Below, in pieces: positions 28,551 through 44,400 of a DNA stretch of 62,814 bases; positions within the stretch are counted from its first letter, which is position 1, and each line of letters starts with the position of its first letter. The notes under the pieces are model-generated. The model made no database searches, was not told where the DNA came from, and worked only from the letters and a program-made list of their open reading frames with translations. The position numbers were made by a program, and so were the translations under genes. This DNA comes from Euglena gracilis (lineage: Eukaryota > Euglenozoa > Euglenophyceae > Euglenales > Euglenaceae): contig CAAHFI011331273.1 in NCBI GenBank assembly GCA_900893395.1, positions 1-62,814 of the forward strand, read 5' to 3'.

Positions 28551-31500
28551 ATTTTACATGGTAACCTGGGCTGACCTGCTAAATGTCCCCGAAATGGTCG
28601 AATGCACCCATCTAAATGTGCTCATTTCTTGCAACCAACATTCCGCTGCATGTTTTTCTTATCATTAAACCACGACAATCATGAAACCAACGGGTCCCTG
28701 ACTTTGGAGGCCTCCTGGAACACCCATTCGGTTACTCGGAGTAAGGCCCATTTGGTCCATTTTTACATGGTAACCTGGGCTGACCTGCTAAATGTCCCCG
28801 AAATGGTCGAATGCACCCATCTAAATGTGCTCATTTCTTGCAACCAACATTCCCGCTGCATGTTTTTCTTATCATTAAACCACGACAATCATGAAACCAA
28901 CGGGTCCCTGACTTTGGAGGCCTCCTGGAACACCCATTCGGTTACTCGGAGTAAGGCCCATTTGGTCCATTTTTACATGGTAACCTGGGCTGACCTGCTA
29001 AATGTCCCCCGAATGCAATCTAAACGTGCTCATTTCTTGCAACAACATTCCCGCTGCATGTTTTTCTTACAAAACCACAATCATGAAACCAACGGGTCAC
29101 CTGACTTTGGAGGCCTCCTGGAACACCCATTCGGTTACTCGGAGTAAGGCCCAATTTTGGTCATTTTTACATGGTAACCTGGGCTGACCTGCTAAATGTC
29201 CCCCGAAATGGTCGAATGCACCCATCTAAATGTGCTCATTTCTTGCAACCAACATTCCCGCTGCATGTTTTTCTTATCATTAAACCACGACAATCATGAA
29301 ACCAACGGGTCACCTGACTTTGGAGGCCTCCTGGAACACCATTCGGTTACTCGGAGTAAGGCCCATTTTGGTTCTTTTTACATGGTAACCTGGGCTGACC
29401 TGCTAAATGTCCCCCGAAATGGTCGAATGCACCCATCTAAATGTGCTCATTTCTTGCAACCAACATTCCCGCTGCATGTTTTTCTTATCATTAAACCACG
29501 ACAATCATGAAACCAACGGTCACCTGACTTTGGAGGCCTCCTGGAACACCCATTCGGTTACTCGGAGTAAGGCCCAATTTTTGGTTCATTTTTACATGGT
29601 AACCTGGGCTGACCTGCTAAATGTCCCCCGAAATGGTCGAATGCACCCATCTAAATGTGCTCATTTCTTGCAAATTCCCGCTGCATGTTTTTCTCATTAA
29701 ACCACGACAATCATGAAACCAACGGGTCACCTGACTTTGGAGGCCTCCTGGAACACCCATTCGGTTACTCGGAGTAAGGCCCATTTTGGTTCATTTTTAC
29801 ATGGTAACCTGGGCTGACTGCTAAATGTCCCCCGAAATGGTCGAATGCACCCATCTAAACGTGTGCTTTCTTGCTTGCACAACCAACATTCCCGCTGCAT
29901 GTTTTTCTTACCATTAAACCACGACAATCATGAAACCAACGGCCCTGACTTTGGAGGCCTCCTGGAACACCCATTCAGTAAGGCCCAATTTGGTCCATTA
30001 ACCTGGGCTGACCTGGTAAACGTCCCCCGGAATGGTCGAATGCACCCATCTAAATGTGCTCATTTCTTGCAACCAACATTCCCGCTGCATGTTTTCTTAC
30101 CATTAAACCACGACAATCATGAAACCAACGGGTCCTGACTTTGGAGGCCTCCTGGAACACCCATTCGTTACTCGGAGCCAATTTGGTCCATTTTTACATG
30201 GTAACCTGGGCTGACCTGGTAAACCCCCGGAATGGTCGAATGCACCCATCTAAATTGCTCTTGCAACATTCCTGCATGTTTTTCTTAACCACGACAATCA
30301 TGAAACCAACGGGTCCCCTGACTTTGGAGGCCTCCTGGAACACCCATTCGGTTACTCGGAGTAAGGCCCAATTTGGTCCATTTTACATGGTAACCTGGGC
30401 TGACCTGGTAAATGTCCCCGGAATGGTCGAATGCACCCATCTAAATGTGCTCATTTCTTGCAACCAACCCGCTGCATGTTTTTCTTACATTAAAACCACA
30501 AAATCATGAAACCAACGCTGACTTTGGAGGCCTCCTGGAACACCCATTCGAGTAAGGCCCAATTTGGTCCATTTTACATGGTAACCTGGGCTGACCTGGT
30601 AAATGTCCCCCGAATGGTCGAATGCACCCATCTAATGTGCAACCAACATTCCCGCTGCATGTTTTTCTTACCATTAAACCACGACAATCATGAAACCAAC
30701 GGTCCCCTGACTTTGGAGGCCTCCTGGAACACCCATTCGAGTAAGGCCCAATTTGGTCCATTTTTACATTAACCTGGGCTGACCTGGTAAATGTCCCCGG
30801 AATGGTCGAATGCACCCATCTAAATTTCTTGCAACCAACATTCCCGCTGCATTACCATTAAACCACGACAATCATGAAACCAACGGGTCCCCTGACTTTG
30901 GAGGCCTCCTGGAACACCCATTACTCAGTATTTGGTCCATTTTATACATGGTAACCTGGGCTGACCTGGTAAATGTCCCCCGAATGGAATGCACCCATCT
31001 AAATGTGCTCATTTCTTGCAACCAACATTCCCGCTGCATGTTTCTTACCATTAAACACGACAATCATGAAACCAACGGGTCCCCTGACTTTGGAGGCCTC
31101 CTGGAACACCCATTCGGTTACTCGGAGTAAGGCCCAATTTGGTCCATTTTACATGGAACCTGGGCGACCCCATCTAAATGTGCTCATTTCAAAACCAAAT
31201 TCCCATGTTTTTCTTACCATTAAACCACGACAATCATGAAACCAACGGGTCCCCTGACTTTGGAGGCCTCCTGGAACACCCATTCGGTTACTCGGAGTAA
31301 GGCCCAATTTGGTCCATTTTTACACCTGGGCTGACCTGGTAAATGTCCCCCGAATGGTCGAATGCACCCATCTAAATGTGCTCATTTCTTGCAACCAACA
31401 TTCCCGCTGCATGTTTTTCTTACCATAATAAACACGAAACCAACGGGTCCCCTGACTTTGGAGGCCTCCTGGAACACCCATTCGGTTACTCGGAGTAAGG

Positions 31501-34500
31501 CCCAATTTGGTCCATTTTTACATGGTAACCTGGGCTGACCTGGTAAATGTCCCCCGGAATGGTCGAATGCACCCATCTAAATGTGCTCATTTCTTGCAAC
31601 CAACATTCCCGCTGCATGTTTTCTTACCATTAAACCACGACAATCATGAAACCAACGGTCAGGCCCTGGAAACAATCGGAGTAAGGCCCAATTTGGTCCA
31701 TTTTACGGTAACCTGGGCTGACCTGGTAAATGTCCCCCGGAATGGTCGAATGCACCCATCTAAATGTGCTCATTTCTTGCAACCAACATTCCCGCTGCAT
31801 GTTTTTCTTACCATTAAACCACGACAATCATGAAACCAACGGGTCCCCTGACTTTGGAGGCCTCCTGGAACACCCATTCGGTTACTCGGAGTAAGGCCCA
31901 ATTTGGTCCATTTTACATGGTAACCTGGGCTGACCTGGTAAATGTCCCCCGGAATGGTCGAATGCACCCATCTAAATGTGCTCATTTCTTGCAACCAACA
32001 TTCCGCTGCATGTTTTCTTACCATTAAACCACGACAATCATGAAACCAACGGGTCCCCTGACTTTGGAGGCCTCCTGGAACACCCATTCGTTACTCGGAG
32101 TAAGGCCCAATTTGGTCCATTTTTACATGGTAACCTGGGCTGACCTGGTAAATGTCCCCCGGAATGGTCGAATGCACCCATCTAAATGTGCTCATTTCTT
32201 GCAACCACATTCCGCTGCATGTTTTTCTTATTAAACCACGACAATCATGAAACCAACGGTCCCCTGACTTTGGAGGCCTCCTGGAACACCCATTCGTTAC
32301 TCGGAGTAAGGCCCAATTTGGTCCATTTTTACATGGTAACCTGGGCTGACCTGGTAAATGTCCCCCGGAATGGTCGAATGCACCCATCTAAATGTGCTCA
32401 TTTCTTGCAACCAACATTCCCGCATGTTTTTCTTACCATTAAACCACGACAATCATGAAACCAACGGGTCCCTGACTTTGGAGGCCTCCTGGAACACCCA
32501 TTCGGTTACTCGGAGTAAGGCCCAATTTGGTCCATTTTTACATGGTAACCTGGGCTGACCTGGTAAATGTCCCCCGAATGGTCGAATGCACCCATCTAAA
32601 TGTGCTCATTTCTTGCAACCAACATTCCCGCTGCATGTTTTTCTTACCATTAAACCACGACAATCATGAAACCAACGGGTCCCCTGACTTTGGAGGCCTC
32701 CTGGAACACCCATTCGGTTACTCGGAGTAAGGCCCAATTTGGTCCATTTTTACATGGTAACCTGGGCTGACCTGGTAAATGTCCCCGAATGGTCGAATGC
32801 ACCCATCTAAATGTGCTCATTTCTTGCAACCAACATTCCCTGCATGTTTTCTTACCATTAAACCACGACAATCATGAAACCAACGGGTCCCCTGACTTTG
32901 GAGGCCTCCTGGAACACCATTCGGTTACTCGGAGTAAGGCCCAATTTGGTCCATTTTTACATGGTAACCTGGGCTGACCTGGTAAATGTCCCCCGGAATG
33001 GTCGAATGCACCCATCTAAATGTCATTTCTTGCAACCAACATTCCCGCTGCATGTTTTTCTTACCATTAAACCACGACAATCATGAAACCAACGGGTCCC
33101 CTGACTTTGGAGGCCTCCTGGAACACCCATTCGGTTACTCGGAGTAAGGCCCAATTTGGTCCATTTTTACATGGTAACCTGGGCTGACCTGGTAAATGTC
33201 CCCGAAATGGTCGAATGCACCCATCTAAATGTGCTCATTTCTTGCAACCAACATTCCCTGCATGTTTTTCTTACCATTAAACCACGACAATCATGAAACC
33301 AACGGGTCCCCTGACTTTGGAGGCCTCCTGGAACACCCATTCGGTTACTCGGAGTAAGGCCCAATTTGGTCCATTTTTACATGGTAACCTGGGCTGACCT
33401 GGTAAATGTCCCCGAATGGTCGAATGCACCCATCTAAATGTGCTCATTTCTTGCAACCAACATTCCCGCTGCATGTTTTTCTTACCATTAAACCACGACA
33501 ATCATGAAACCAACGGGTCCCCTGACTTTGGAGGCCTCCTGGAACACCCATTCGGTTACTCGGAGTAAGGCCCATTTGGTCCATTTTACATGGTAACCTG
33601 GGCTGACCTGGTAAATGTCCCCCGAATGGTCGAATGCACCCATCTAAATGTGCTCATTTCTTGCAACCAACATTCCCGCTGCATGTTTTTCTTACCATTA
33701 AACCACGACAATCATGAAACCAACGGGTCCCCTGACTTTGGAGGCCTCCTGGAACACCCATTCGGTTACTCGGAGTAAGGCCCAATTTGGTCCATTTTTA
33801 CATGGTAACCTGGGCTGACCTGGTAAATGTCCCCCGGAATGGTCGAATGCACCCATCTAAATGTGCTCATTTCTTGCAACCAACATTCCCGCTGCATGTT
33901 TTTCTTACCATTAAACCACGACAATCATGAAACCAACGGGTCCCCTGACTTTGGAGGCCTCCTGGAACACCCATCGGTTACTCGGAGTAAGGCCCAATTT
34001 GGTCCATTTTTACATGGTAACCTGGGCTGACCTGGTAAATGTCCCCCGAATGGTCGAATGCACCCATCTAAATGTGCTCATTTCTTGCAACCAACATTCC
34101 GCTGCATGTTTTCTTACCATTAAACCACGAACATGAAACCAACGGGTCCCCTGACTTTGGAGGCCTCCTGGAACACTTCGTTACTCGGAGTAAGGCCCAA
34201 TTTGGTCCATTTTTACATGGTAACCTGGGCTGACCTGGTAAATGTCCCCCGAATGGTCGAATGCACCCATCTAAATGTGCTCATTTCTTGCAACCAACAT
34301 TCCCGCTGCATGTTTTTCTTACCATTAAACCACGACAATCATGAAACCAACGGGTCCCCTGACTTTGGAGGCCTCCTGGAACACCCATTCGGTTACTCGG
34401 AGTAAGGCCCAATTTGGTCCATTTTTACATGGTAACCTGGGCTGACCTGGTAAATGTCCCCCGAATGGTCGAATGCACCCATCTAAATGTGCTCATTTCT

Positions 34501-35460
34501 TGCAACCAACATTCCCGCATGTTTTTCTTACCATTAAACCACGACAATCATGAAACCAACGGGTCCCCTGACTTTGGAGGCCTCCTGGAACACCCATTCG
34601 GTTACTCGGAGTAAGGCCCAATTTGGTCCATTTTTACATGGTAACCTGGGCTGACCTGGTAAATGTCCCCGGAATGGTCGAATGCACCCATCTAAATGTG
34701 CTCATTTCTTGCAACCAACATTCCCGCTGCATGTTTTTCTTACCATTAAACCACGACAATCATGAAACCAACGGGTCCCCTGACTTTGGAGGCCTCCTGG
34801 AACACCCATTCGGTTACTCGGAGTAAGGCCCAATTTGGTCCATTTTTACATGGTAACCTGGGCTGACCTGGTAAATGTCCCCCGGAATGGTCGAATGCAC
34901 CCATCTAAATGTGCTCATTTCTTGCAACCAACATTCCCGCTGCATGTTTTTCTTACCATTAAACCACGACAATCATGAAACCAACGGGTCCCCTGACTTT
35001 GGAGGCCTCCTGGAACACCCATTCGTTACTCGGAGTAAGGCCCAATTTGGTCCATTTTTACATGGTAACCTGGGCTGACCTGGTAAATCCCCGGAATGGT
35101 CGAATGCACCCATCTAAATGTGCTCATTTCTTGCAACCAACATTCCCGCTGCATGTTTTTCTTACCATTAAACCACGACAATCATGAAACCAACGGGTCC
35201 CCTGACTTTGGAGGCCTCCTGGAACACCCATTCGGTTACTCGGAGTAAGGCCCAATTTGGTCCATTTTTACATGGTAACCTGGGCTGACCTGGTAAATGT
35301 CCCCGAATGGTCGAATGCACCCATCTAAATGTGCTCATTTCTTGCAACCAACATTCCCGCTGCATGTTTTTCTTACCATTAAACAATCATGAAACCAACG
35401 GGTCCCCTGACTTTGGAGGCCTCCTGGAACACCCATTCGGTTACTCGGAGTAAGGCCCAA
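28551..35460 (+). repeat. Satellite, disordered X-to-Y switch zone
   Basis: Units vary from about 150 to 213 bp, almost entirely by small deletions, worst between 29,000 and 31,700. X diagnostic states persist to about 29,860 and Y states begin by 29,900. There is no foreign sequence at the switch. Confidence 0.8.
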
Positions 35461-38400
35461 TTTGGTCCATTTTTACATGGTAACCTGGGCTGACCTGGTA
35501 AATGTCCCCCGGAATGGTCGAATGCACCCATCTAAATGTGCTCATTTCTTGCAACCAACATTCCGCTGCATGTTTTTCTTACCATTAAACCACGACAATC
35601 ATGAAACCAACGGGTCCCTGACTTTGGAGGCCTCCTGGAACACCCATTCGTTACTCGGAGTAAGGCCCAATTTGGTCCATTTTTACATGGTAACCTGGGC
35701 TGACCTGGTAAATGTCCCCGGAATGGTCGAATGCACCCATCTAAATGTGCTCATTTCTTGCAACCAACATTCCCGCTGCATGTTTTTCTTACCATTAAAC
35801 CACGACAATCATGAAACCAACGGGTCCCCTGACTTTGGAGGCCTCCTGGAACACCCATTCGGTTACTCGGAGTAAGGCCCAATTTGGTCCATTTTTACAT
35901 GGTAACCTGGGCTGACCTGGTAAATGTCCCCCGGAATGGTCGAATGCACCCATCTAAATGTGCTCATTTCTTGCAACCAACATTCCGCTGCATGTTTTTC
36001 TTACCATTAAACCACGACAATCATGAAACCAACGGGTCCCCTGACTTTGGAGGCCTCCTGGAACACCCATTCGGTTACTCGGAGTAAGGCCCAATTTGGT
36101 CCATTTTTACATGGTAACCTGGGCTGACCTGGTAAATGTCCCCCGAATGGTCGAATGCACCCATCTAAATGTGCTCATTTCTTGCAACCAACATTCCCGC
36201 TGCATGTTTTTCTTACCATTAAACCACGACAATCATGAAACCAACGGGTCCCCTGACTTTGGAGGCCTCCTGGAACACCCATTCGGTTACTCGGAGTAAG
36301 GCCCAATTTGGTCCATTTTTACATGGTAACCTGGGCTGACCTGGTAAATGTCCCCCGAATGGTCGAATGCACCCATCTAAATGTGCTCATTTCTTGCAAC
36401 CAACATTCCCGCTGCATGTTTTCTTACCATTAAACCACGACAATCATGAAACCAACGGGTCCCCTGACTTTGGAGGCCTCCTGGAACACCCATTCGGTTA
36501 CTCGGAGTAAGGCCCAATTTGGTCCATTTTTACATGGTAACCTGGGCTGACCTGGTAAATGTCCCCCGGAATGGTCGAATGCACCCATCTAAATGTGCTC
36601 ATTTCTTGCAACCAACATTCCCGCTGCATGTTTTTCTTACCATTAAACCACGACAATCATGAAACCAACGGGTCCCCTGACTTTGGAGGCCTCCTGGAAC
36701 ACCCATTCGGTTACTCGGAGTAAGGCCCAATTTGGTCCATTTTTACATGGTAACCTGGGCTGACCTGGTAAATGTCCCCCGGAATGGTCGAATGCACCCA
36801 TCTAAATGTGCTCATTTCTTGCAACCAACATTCCCGCTGCATGTTTTTCTTACCATTAAACCACGACAATCATGAAACCAACGGGTCCCCTGACTTTGGA
36901 GGCCTCCTGGAACACCCATTCGGTTACTCGGAGTAAGGCCCAATTTGGTCCATTTTTACATGGTAACCTGGGCTGACCTGGTAAATGTCCCCCGGAATGG
37001 TCGAATGCACCCATCTAAATGTGCTCATTTCTTGCAACCAACATTCCCGCTGCATGTTTTTCTTACCATTAAACCACGACAATCATGAAACCAACGGGTC
37101 CCCTGACTTTGGAGGCCTCCTGGAACACCCATTCGGTTACTCGGAGTAAGGCCCAATTTGGTCCATTTTTACATGGTAACCTGGGCTGACCTGGTAAATG
37201 TCCCCCGAATGGTCGAATGCACCCATCTAAATGTGCTCATTTCTTGCAACCAACATTCCCGCTGCATGTTTTTCTTACCATTAAACCACGACAATCATGA
37301 AACCAACGGGTCCCCTGACTTTGGAGGCCTCCTGGAACACCCATTCGGTTACTCGGAGTAAGGCCCAATTTGGTCCATTTTTACATGGTAACCTGGGCTG
37401 ACCTGGTAAATGTCCCCGGAATGGTCGAATGCACCCATCTAAATGTGCTCATTTCTTGCAACCAACATTCCCGCTGCATGTTTTTCTTACCATTAAACCA
37501 CGACAATCATGAAACCAACGGGTCCCCTGACTTTGGAGGCCTCCTGGAACACCCATTCGGTTACTCGGAGTAAGGCCCAATTTGGTCCATTTTTACATGG
37601 TAACCTGGGCTGACCTGGTAAATGTCCCCCGGAATGGTCGAATGCACCCATCTAAATGTGCTCATTTCTTGCAACCAACATTCCCGCTGCATGTTTTTCT
37701 TACCATTAAACCACGACAATCATGAAACCAACGGGTCCCCTGACTTTGGAGGCCTCCTGGAACACCCATTCGGTTACTCGGAGTAAGGCCCAATTTGGTC
37801 CATTTTTACATGGTAACCTGGGCTGACCTGGTAAATGTCCCCCGAATGGTCGAATGCACCCATCTAAATGTGCTCATTTCTTGCAACCAACATTCCCGCT
37901 GCATGTTTTTCTTACCATTAAACCACGACAATCATGAAACCAACGGGTCCCCTGACTTTGGAGGCCTCCTGGAACACCCATTCGGTTACTCGGAGTAAGG
38001 CCCAATTTGGTCCATTTTTACATGGTAACCTGGGCTGACCTGGTAAATGTCCCCCGGAATGGTCGAATGCACCCATCTAAATGTGCTCATTTCTTGCAAC
38101 CAACATTCCCGCTGCATGTTTTTCTTACCATTAAACCACGACAATCATGAAACCAACGGGTCCCCTGACTTTGGAGGCCTCCTGGAACACCCATTCGGTT
38201 ACTCGGAGTAAGGCCCAATTTGGTCCATTTTTACATGGTAACCTGGGCTGACCTGGTAAATGTCCCCCGAATGGTCGAATGCACCCATCTAAATGTGCTC
38301 ATTTCTTGCAACCAACATTCCCGCTGCATGTTTTTCTTACCATTAAACCACGACAATCATGAAACCAACGGGTCCCCTGACTTTGGAGGCCTCCTGGAAC

Positions 38401-41400
38401 ACCCATTCGGTTACTCGGAGTAAGGCCCAATTTGGTCCATTTTTACATGGTAACCTGGGCTGACCTGGTAAATGTCCCCCGAATGGTCGAATGCACCCAT
38501 CTAAATGTGCTCATTTCTTGCAACCAACATTCCCGCTGCATGTTTTTCTTACCATTAAACCACGACAATCATGAAACCAACGGGTCCCCTGACTTTGGAG
38601 GCCTCCTGGAACACCCATTCGGTTACTCGGAGTAAGGCCCAATTTGGTCCATTTTTACATGGTAACCTGGGCTGACCTGGTAAATGTCCCCCGGAATGGT
38701 CGAATGCACCCATCTAAATGTGCTCATTTCTTGCAACCAACATTCCCGCTGCATGTTTTTCTTACCATTAAACCACGACAATCATGAAACCAACGGGTCC
38801 CCTGACTTTGGAGGCCTCCTGGAACACCCATTCGGTTACTCGGAGTAAGGCCCAATTTGGTCCATTTTTACATGGTAACCTGGGCTGACCTGGTAAATGT
38901 CCCCGGAATGGTCGAATGCACCCATCTAAATGTGCTCATTTCTTGCAACCAACATTCCCGCTGCATGTTTTTCTTACCATTAAACCACGACAATCATGAA
39001 ACCAACGGGTCCCCTGACTTTGGAGGCCTCCTGGAACACCCATTCGGTTACTCGGAGTAAGGCCCAATTTGGTCCATTTTTACATGGTAACCTGGGCTGA
39101 CCTGGTAAATGTCCCCCGGAATGGTCGAATGCACCCATCTAAATGTGCTCATTTCTTGCAACCAACATTCCCGCTGCATGTTTTTCTTACCATTAAACCA
39201 CGACAATCATGAAACCAACGGGTCCCCTGACTTTGGAGGCCTCCTGGAACACCCATTCGGTTACTCGGAGTAAGGCCCAATTTGGTCCATTTTTACATGG
39301 TAACCTGGGCTGACCTGGTAAATGTCCCCCGAATGGTCGAATGCACCCATCTAAATGTGCTCATTTCTTGCAACCAACATTCCCGCTGCATGTTTTTCTT
39401 ACCATTAAACCACGACAATCATGAAACCAACGGGTCCCCTGACTTTGGAGGCCTCCTGGAACACCCATTCGGTTACTCGGAGTAAGGCCCAATTTGGTCC
39501 ATTTTTACATGGTAACCTGGGCTGACCTGGTAAATGTCCCCCGAATGGTCGAATGCACCCATCTAAATGTGCTCATTTCTTGCAACCAACATTCCCGCTG
39601 CATGTTTTTCTTACCATTAAACCACGACAATCATGAAACCAACGGGTCCCCTGACTTTGGAGGCCTCCTGGAACACCCATTCGGTTACTCGGAGTAAGGC
39701 CCAATTTGGTCCATTTTTACATGGTAACCTGGGCTGACCTGGTAAATGTCCCCCGAATGGTCGAATGCACCCATCTAAATGTGCTCATTTCTTGCAACCA
39801 ACATTCCCGCTGCATGTTTTTCTTACCATTAAACCACGACAATCATGAAACCAACGGGTCCCCTGACTTTGGAGGCCTCCTGGAACACCCATTCGGTTAC
39901 TCGGAGTAAGGCCCAATTTGGTCCATTTTTACATGGTAACCTGGGCTGACCTGGTAAATGTCCCCCGAATGGTCGAATGCACCCATCTAAATGTGCTCAT
40001 TTCTTGCAACCAACATTCCCGCTGCATGTTTTTCTTACCATTAAACCACGACAATCATGAAACCAACGGGTCCCCTGACTTTGGAGGCCTCCTGGAACAC
40101 CCATTCGGTTACTCGGAGTAAGGCCCAATTTGGTCCATTTTTACATGGTAACCTGGGCTGACCTGGTAAATGTCCCCCGAATGGTCGAATGCACCCATCT
40201 AAATGTGCTCATTTCTTGCAACCAACATTCCCGCTGCATGTTTTTCTTACCATTAAACCACGACAATCATGAAACCAACGGGTCCCCTGACTTTGGAGGC
40301 CTCCTGGAACACCCATTCGGTTACTCGGAGTAAGGCCCAATTTGGTCCATTTTTACATGGTAACCTGGGCTGACCTGGTAAATGTCCCCCGAATGGTCGA
40401 ATGCACCCATCTAAATGTGCTCATTTCTTGCAACCAACATTCCCGCTGCATGTTTTTCTTACCATTAAACCACGACAATCATGAAACCAACGGGTCCCCT
40501 GACTTTGGAGGCCTCCTGGAACACCCATTCGGTTACTCGGAGTAAGGCCCAATTTGGTCCATTTTTACATGGTAACCTGGGCTGACCTGGTAAATGTCCC
40601 CCGGAATGGTCGAATGCACCCATCTAAATGTGCTCATTTCTTGCAACCAACATTCCCGCTGCATGTTTTTCTTACCATTAAACCACGACAATCATGAAAC
40701 CAACGGGTCCCCTGACTTTGGAGGCCTCCTGGAACACCCATTCGGTTACTCGGAGTAAGGCCCAATTTGGTCCATTTTTACATGGTAACCTGGGCTGACC
40801 TGGTAAATGTCCCCCGAATGGTCGAATGCACCCATCTAAATGTGCTCATTTCTTGCAACCAACATTCCCGCTGCATGTTTTTCTTACCATTAAACCACGA
40901 CAATCATGAAACCAACGGGTCCCCTGACTTTGGAGGCCTCCTGGAACACCCATTCGGTTACTCGGAGTAAGGCCCAATTTGGTCCATTTTTACATGGTAA
41001 CCTGGGCTGACCTGGTAAATGTCCCCCGAATGGTCGAATGCACCCATCTAAATGTGCTCATTTCTTGCAACCAACATTCCCGCTGCATGTTTTTCTTACC
41101 ATTAAACCACGACAATCATGAAACCAACGGGTCCCCTGACTTTGGAGGCCTCCTGGAACACCCATTCGGTTACTCGGAGTAAGGCCCAATTTGGTCCATT
41201 TTTACATGGTAACCTGGGCTGACCTGGTAAATGTCCCCCGAATGGTCGAATGCACCCATCTAAATGTGCTCATTTCTTGCAACCAACATTCCCGCTGCAT
41301 GTTTTTCTTACCATTAAACCACGACAATCATGAAACCAACGGGTCCCCTGACTTTGGAGGCCTCCTGGAACACCCATTCGGTTACTCGGAGTAAGGCCCA

Positions 41401-44400
41401 ATTTGGTCCATTTTTACATGGTAACCTGGGCTGACCTGGTAAATGTCCCCCGAATGGTCGAATGCACCCATCTAAATGTGCTCATTTCTTGCAACCAACA
41501 TTCCCGCTGCATGTTTTTCTTACCATTAAACCACGACAATCATGAAACCAACGGGTCCCCTGACTTTGGAGGCCTCCTGGAACACCCATTCGGTTACTCG
41601 GAGTAAGGCCCAATTTGGTCCATTTTTACATGGTAACCTGGGCTGACCTGGTAAATGTCCCCCGAATGGTCGAATGCACCCATCTAAATGTGCTCATTTC
41701 TTGCAACCAACATTCCCGCTGCATGTTTTTCTTACCATTAAACCACGACAATCATGAAACCAACGGGTCCCCTGACTTTGGAGGCCTCCTGGAACACCCA
41801 TTCGGTTACTCGGAGTAAGGCCCAATTTGGTCCATTTTTACATGGTAACCTGGGCTGACCTGGTAAATGTCCCCCGAATGGTCGAATGCACCCATCTAAA
41901 TGTGCTCATTTCTTGCAACCAACATTCCCGCTGCATGTTTTTCTTACCATTAAACCACGACAATCATGAAACCAACGGGTCCCCTGACTTTGGAGGCCTC
42001 CTGGAACACCCATTCGGTTACTCGGAGTAAGGCCCAATTTGGTCCATTTTTACATGGTAACCTGGGCTGACCTGGTAAATGTCCCCCGAATGGTCGAATG
42101 CACCCATCTAAATGTGCTCATTTCTTGCAACCAACATTCCCGCTGCATGTTTTTCTTACCATTAAACCACGACAATCATGAAACCAACGGGTCCCCTGAC
42201 TTTGGAGGCCTCCTGGAACACCCATTCGGTTACTCGGAGTAAGGCCCAATTTGGTCCATTTTTACATGGTAACCTGGGCTGACCTGGTAAATGTCCCCCG
42301 AATGGTCGAATGCACCCATCTAAATGTGCTCATTTCTTGCAACCAACATTCCCGCTGCATGTTTTTCTTACCATTAAACCACGACAATCATGAAACCAAC
42401 GGGTCCCCTGACTTTGGAGGCCTCCTGGAACACCCATTCGGTTACTCGGAGTAAGGCCCAATTTGGTCCATTTTTACATGGTAACCTGGGCTGACCTGGT
42501 AAATGTCCCCCGGAATGGTCGAATGCACCCATCTAAATGTGCTCATTTCTTGCAACCAACATTCCCGCTGCATGTTTTTCTTACCATTAAACCACGACAA
42601 TCATGAAACCAACGGGTCCCCTGACTTTGGAGGCCTCCTGGAACACCCATTCGGTTACTCGGAGTAAGGCCCAATTTGGTCCATTTTTACATGGTAACCT
42701 GGGCTGACCTGGTAAATGTCCCCCGAATGGTCGAATGCACCCATCTAAATGTGCTCATTTCTTGCAACCAACATTCCCGCTGCATGTTTTTCTTACCATT
42801 AAACCACGACAATCATGAAACCAACGGGTCCCCTGACTTTGGAGGCCTCCTGGAACACCCATTCGGTTACTCGGAGTAAGGCCCAATTTGGTCCATTTTT
42901 ACATGGTAACCTGGGCTGACCTGGTAAATGTCCCCCGGAATGGTCGAATGCACCCATCTAAATGTGCTCATTTCTTGCAACCAACATTCCCGCTGCATGT
43001 TTTTCTTACCATTAAACCACGACAATCATGAAACCAACGGGTCCCCTGACTTTGGAGGCCTCCTGGAACACCCATTCGGTTACTCGGAGTAAGGCCCAAT
43101 TTGGTCCATTTTTACATGGTAACCTGGGCTGACCTGGTAAATGTCCCCCGAATGGTCGAATGCACCCATCTAAATGTGCTCATTTCTTGCAACCAACATT
43201 CCCGCTGCATGTTTTTCTTACCATTAAACCACGACAATCATGAAACCAACGGGTCCCCTGACTTTGGAGGCCTCCTGGAACACCCATTCGGTTACTCGGA
43301 GTAAGGCCCAATTTGGTCCATTTTTACATGGTAACCTGGGCTGACCTGGTAAATGTCCCCCGAATGGTCGAATGCACCCATCTAAATGTGCTCATTTCTT
43401 GCAACCAACATTCCCGCTGCATGTTTTTCTTACCATTAAACCACGACAATCATGAAACCAACGGGTCCCCTGACTTTGGAGGCCTCCTGGAACACCCATT
43501 CGGTTACTCGGAGTAAGGCCCAATTTGGTCCATTTTTACATGGTAACCTGGGCTGACCTGGTAAATGTCCCCCGAATGGTCGAATGCACCCATCTAAATG
43601 TGCTCATTTCTTGCAACCAACATTCCCGCTGCATGTTTTTCTTACCATTAAACCACGACAATCATGAAACCAACGGGTCCCCTGACTTTGGAGGCCTCCT
43701 GGAACACCCATTCGGTTACTCGGAGTAAGGCCCAATTTGGTCCATTTTTACATGGTAACCTGGGCTGACCTGGTAAATGTCCCCCGAATGGTCGAATGCA
43801 CCCATCTAAATGTGCTCATTTCTTGCAACCAACATTCCCGCTGCATGTTTTTCTTACCATTAAACCACGACAATCATGAAACCAACGGGTCCCCTGACTT
43901 TGGAGGCCTCCTGGAACACCCATTCGGTTACTCGGAGTAAGGCCCAATTTGGTCCATTTTTACATGGTAACCTGGGCTGACCTGGTAAATGTCCCCCGAA
44001 TGGTCGAATGCACCCATCTAAATGTGCTCATTTCTTGCAACCAACATTCCCGCTGCATGTTTTTCTTACCATTAAACCACGACAATCATGAAACCAACGG
44101 GTCCCCTGACTTTGGAGGCCTCCTGGAACACCCATTCGGTTACTCGGAGTAAGGCCCAATTTGGTCCATTTTTACATGGTAACCTGGGCTGACCTGGTAA
44201 ATGTCCCCCGAATGGTCGAATGCACCCATCTAAATGTGCTCATTTCTTGCAACCAACATTCCCGCTGCATGTTTTTCTTACCATTAAACCACGACAATCA
44301 TGAAACCAACGGGTCCCCTGACTTTGGAGGCCTCCTGGAACACCCATTCGGTTACTCGGAGTAAGGCCCAATTTGGTCCATTTTTACATGGTAACCTGGG

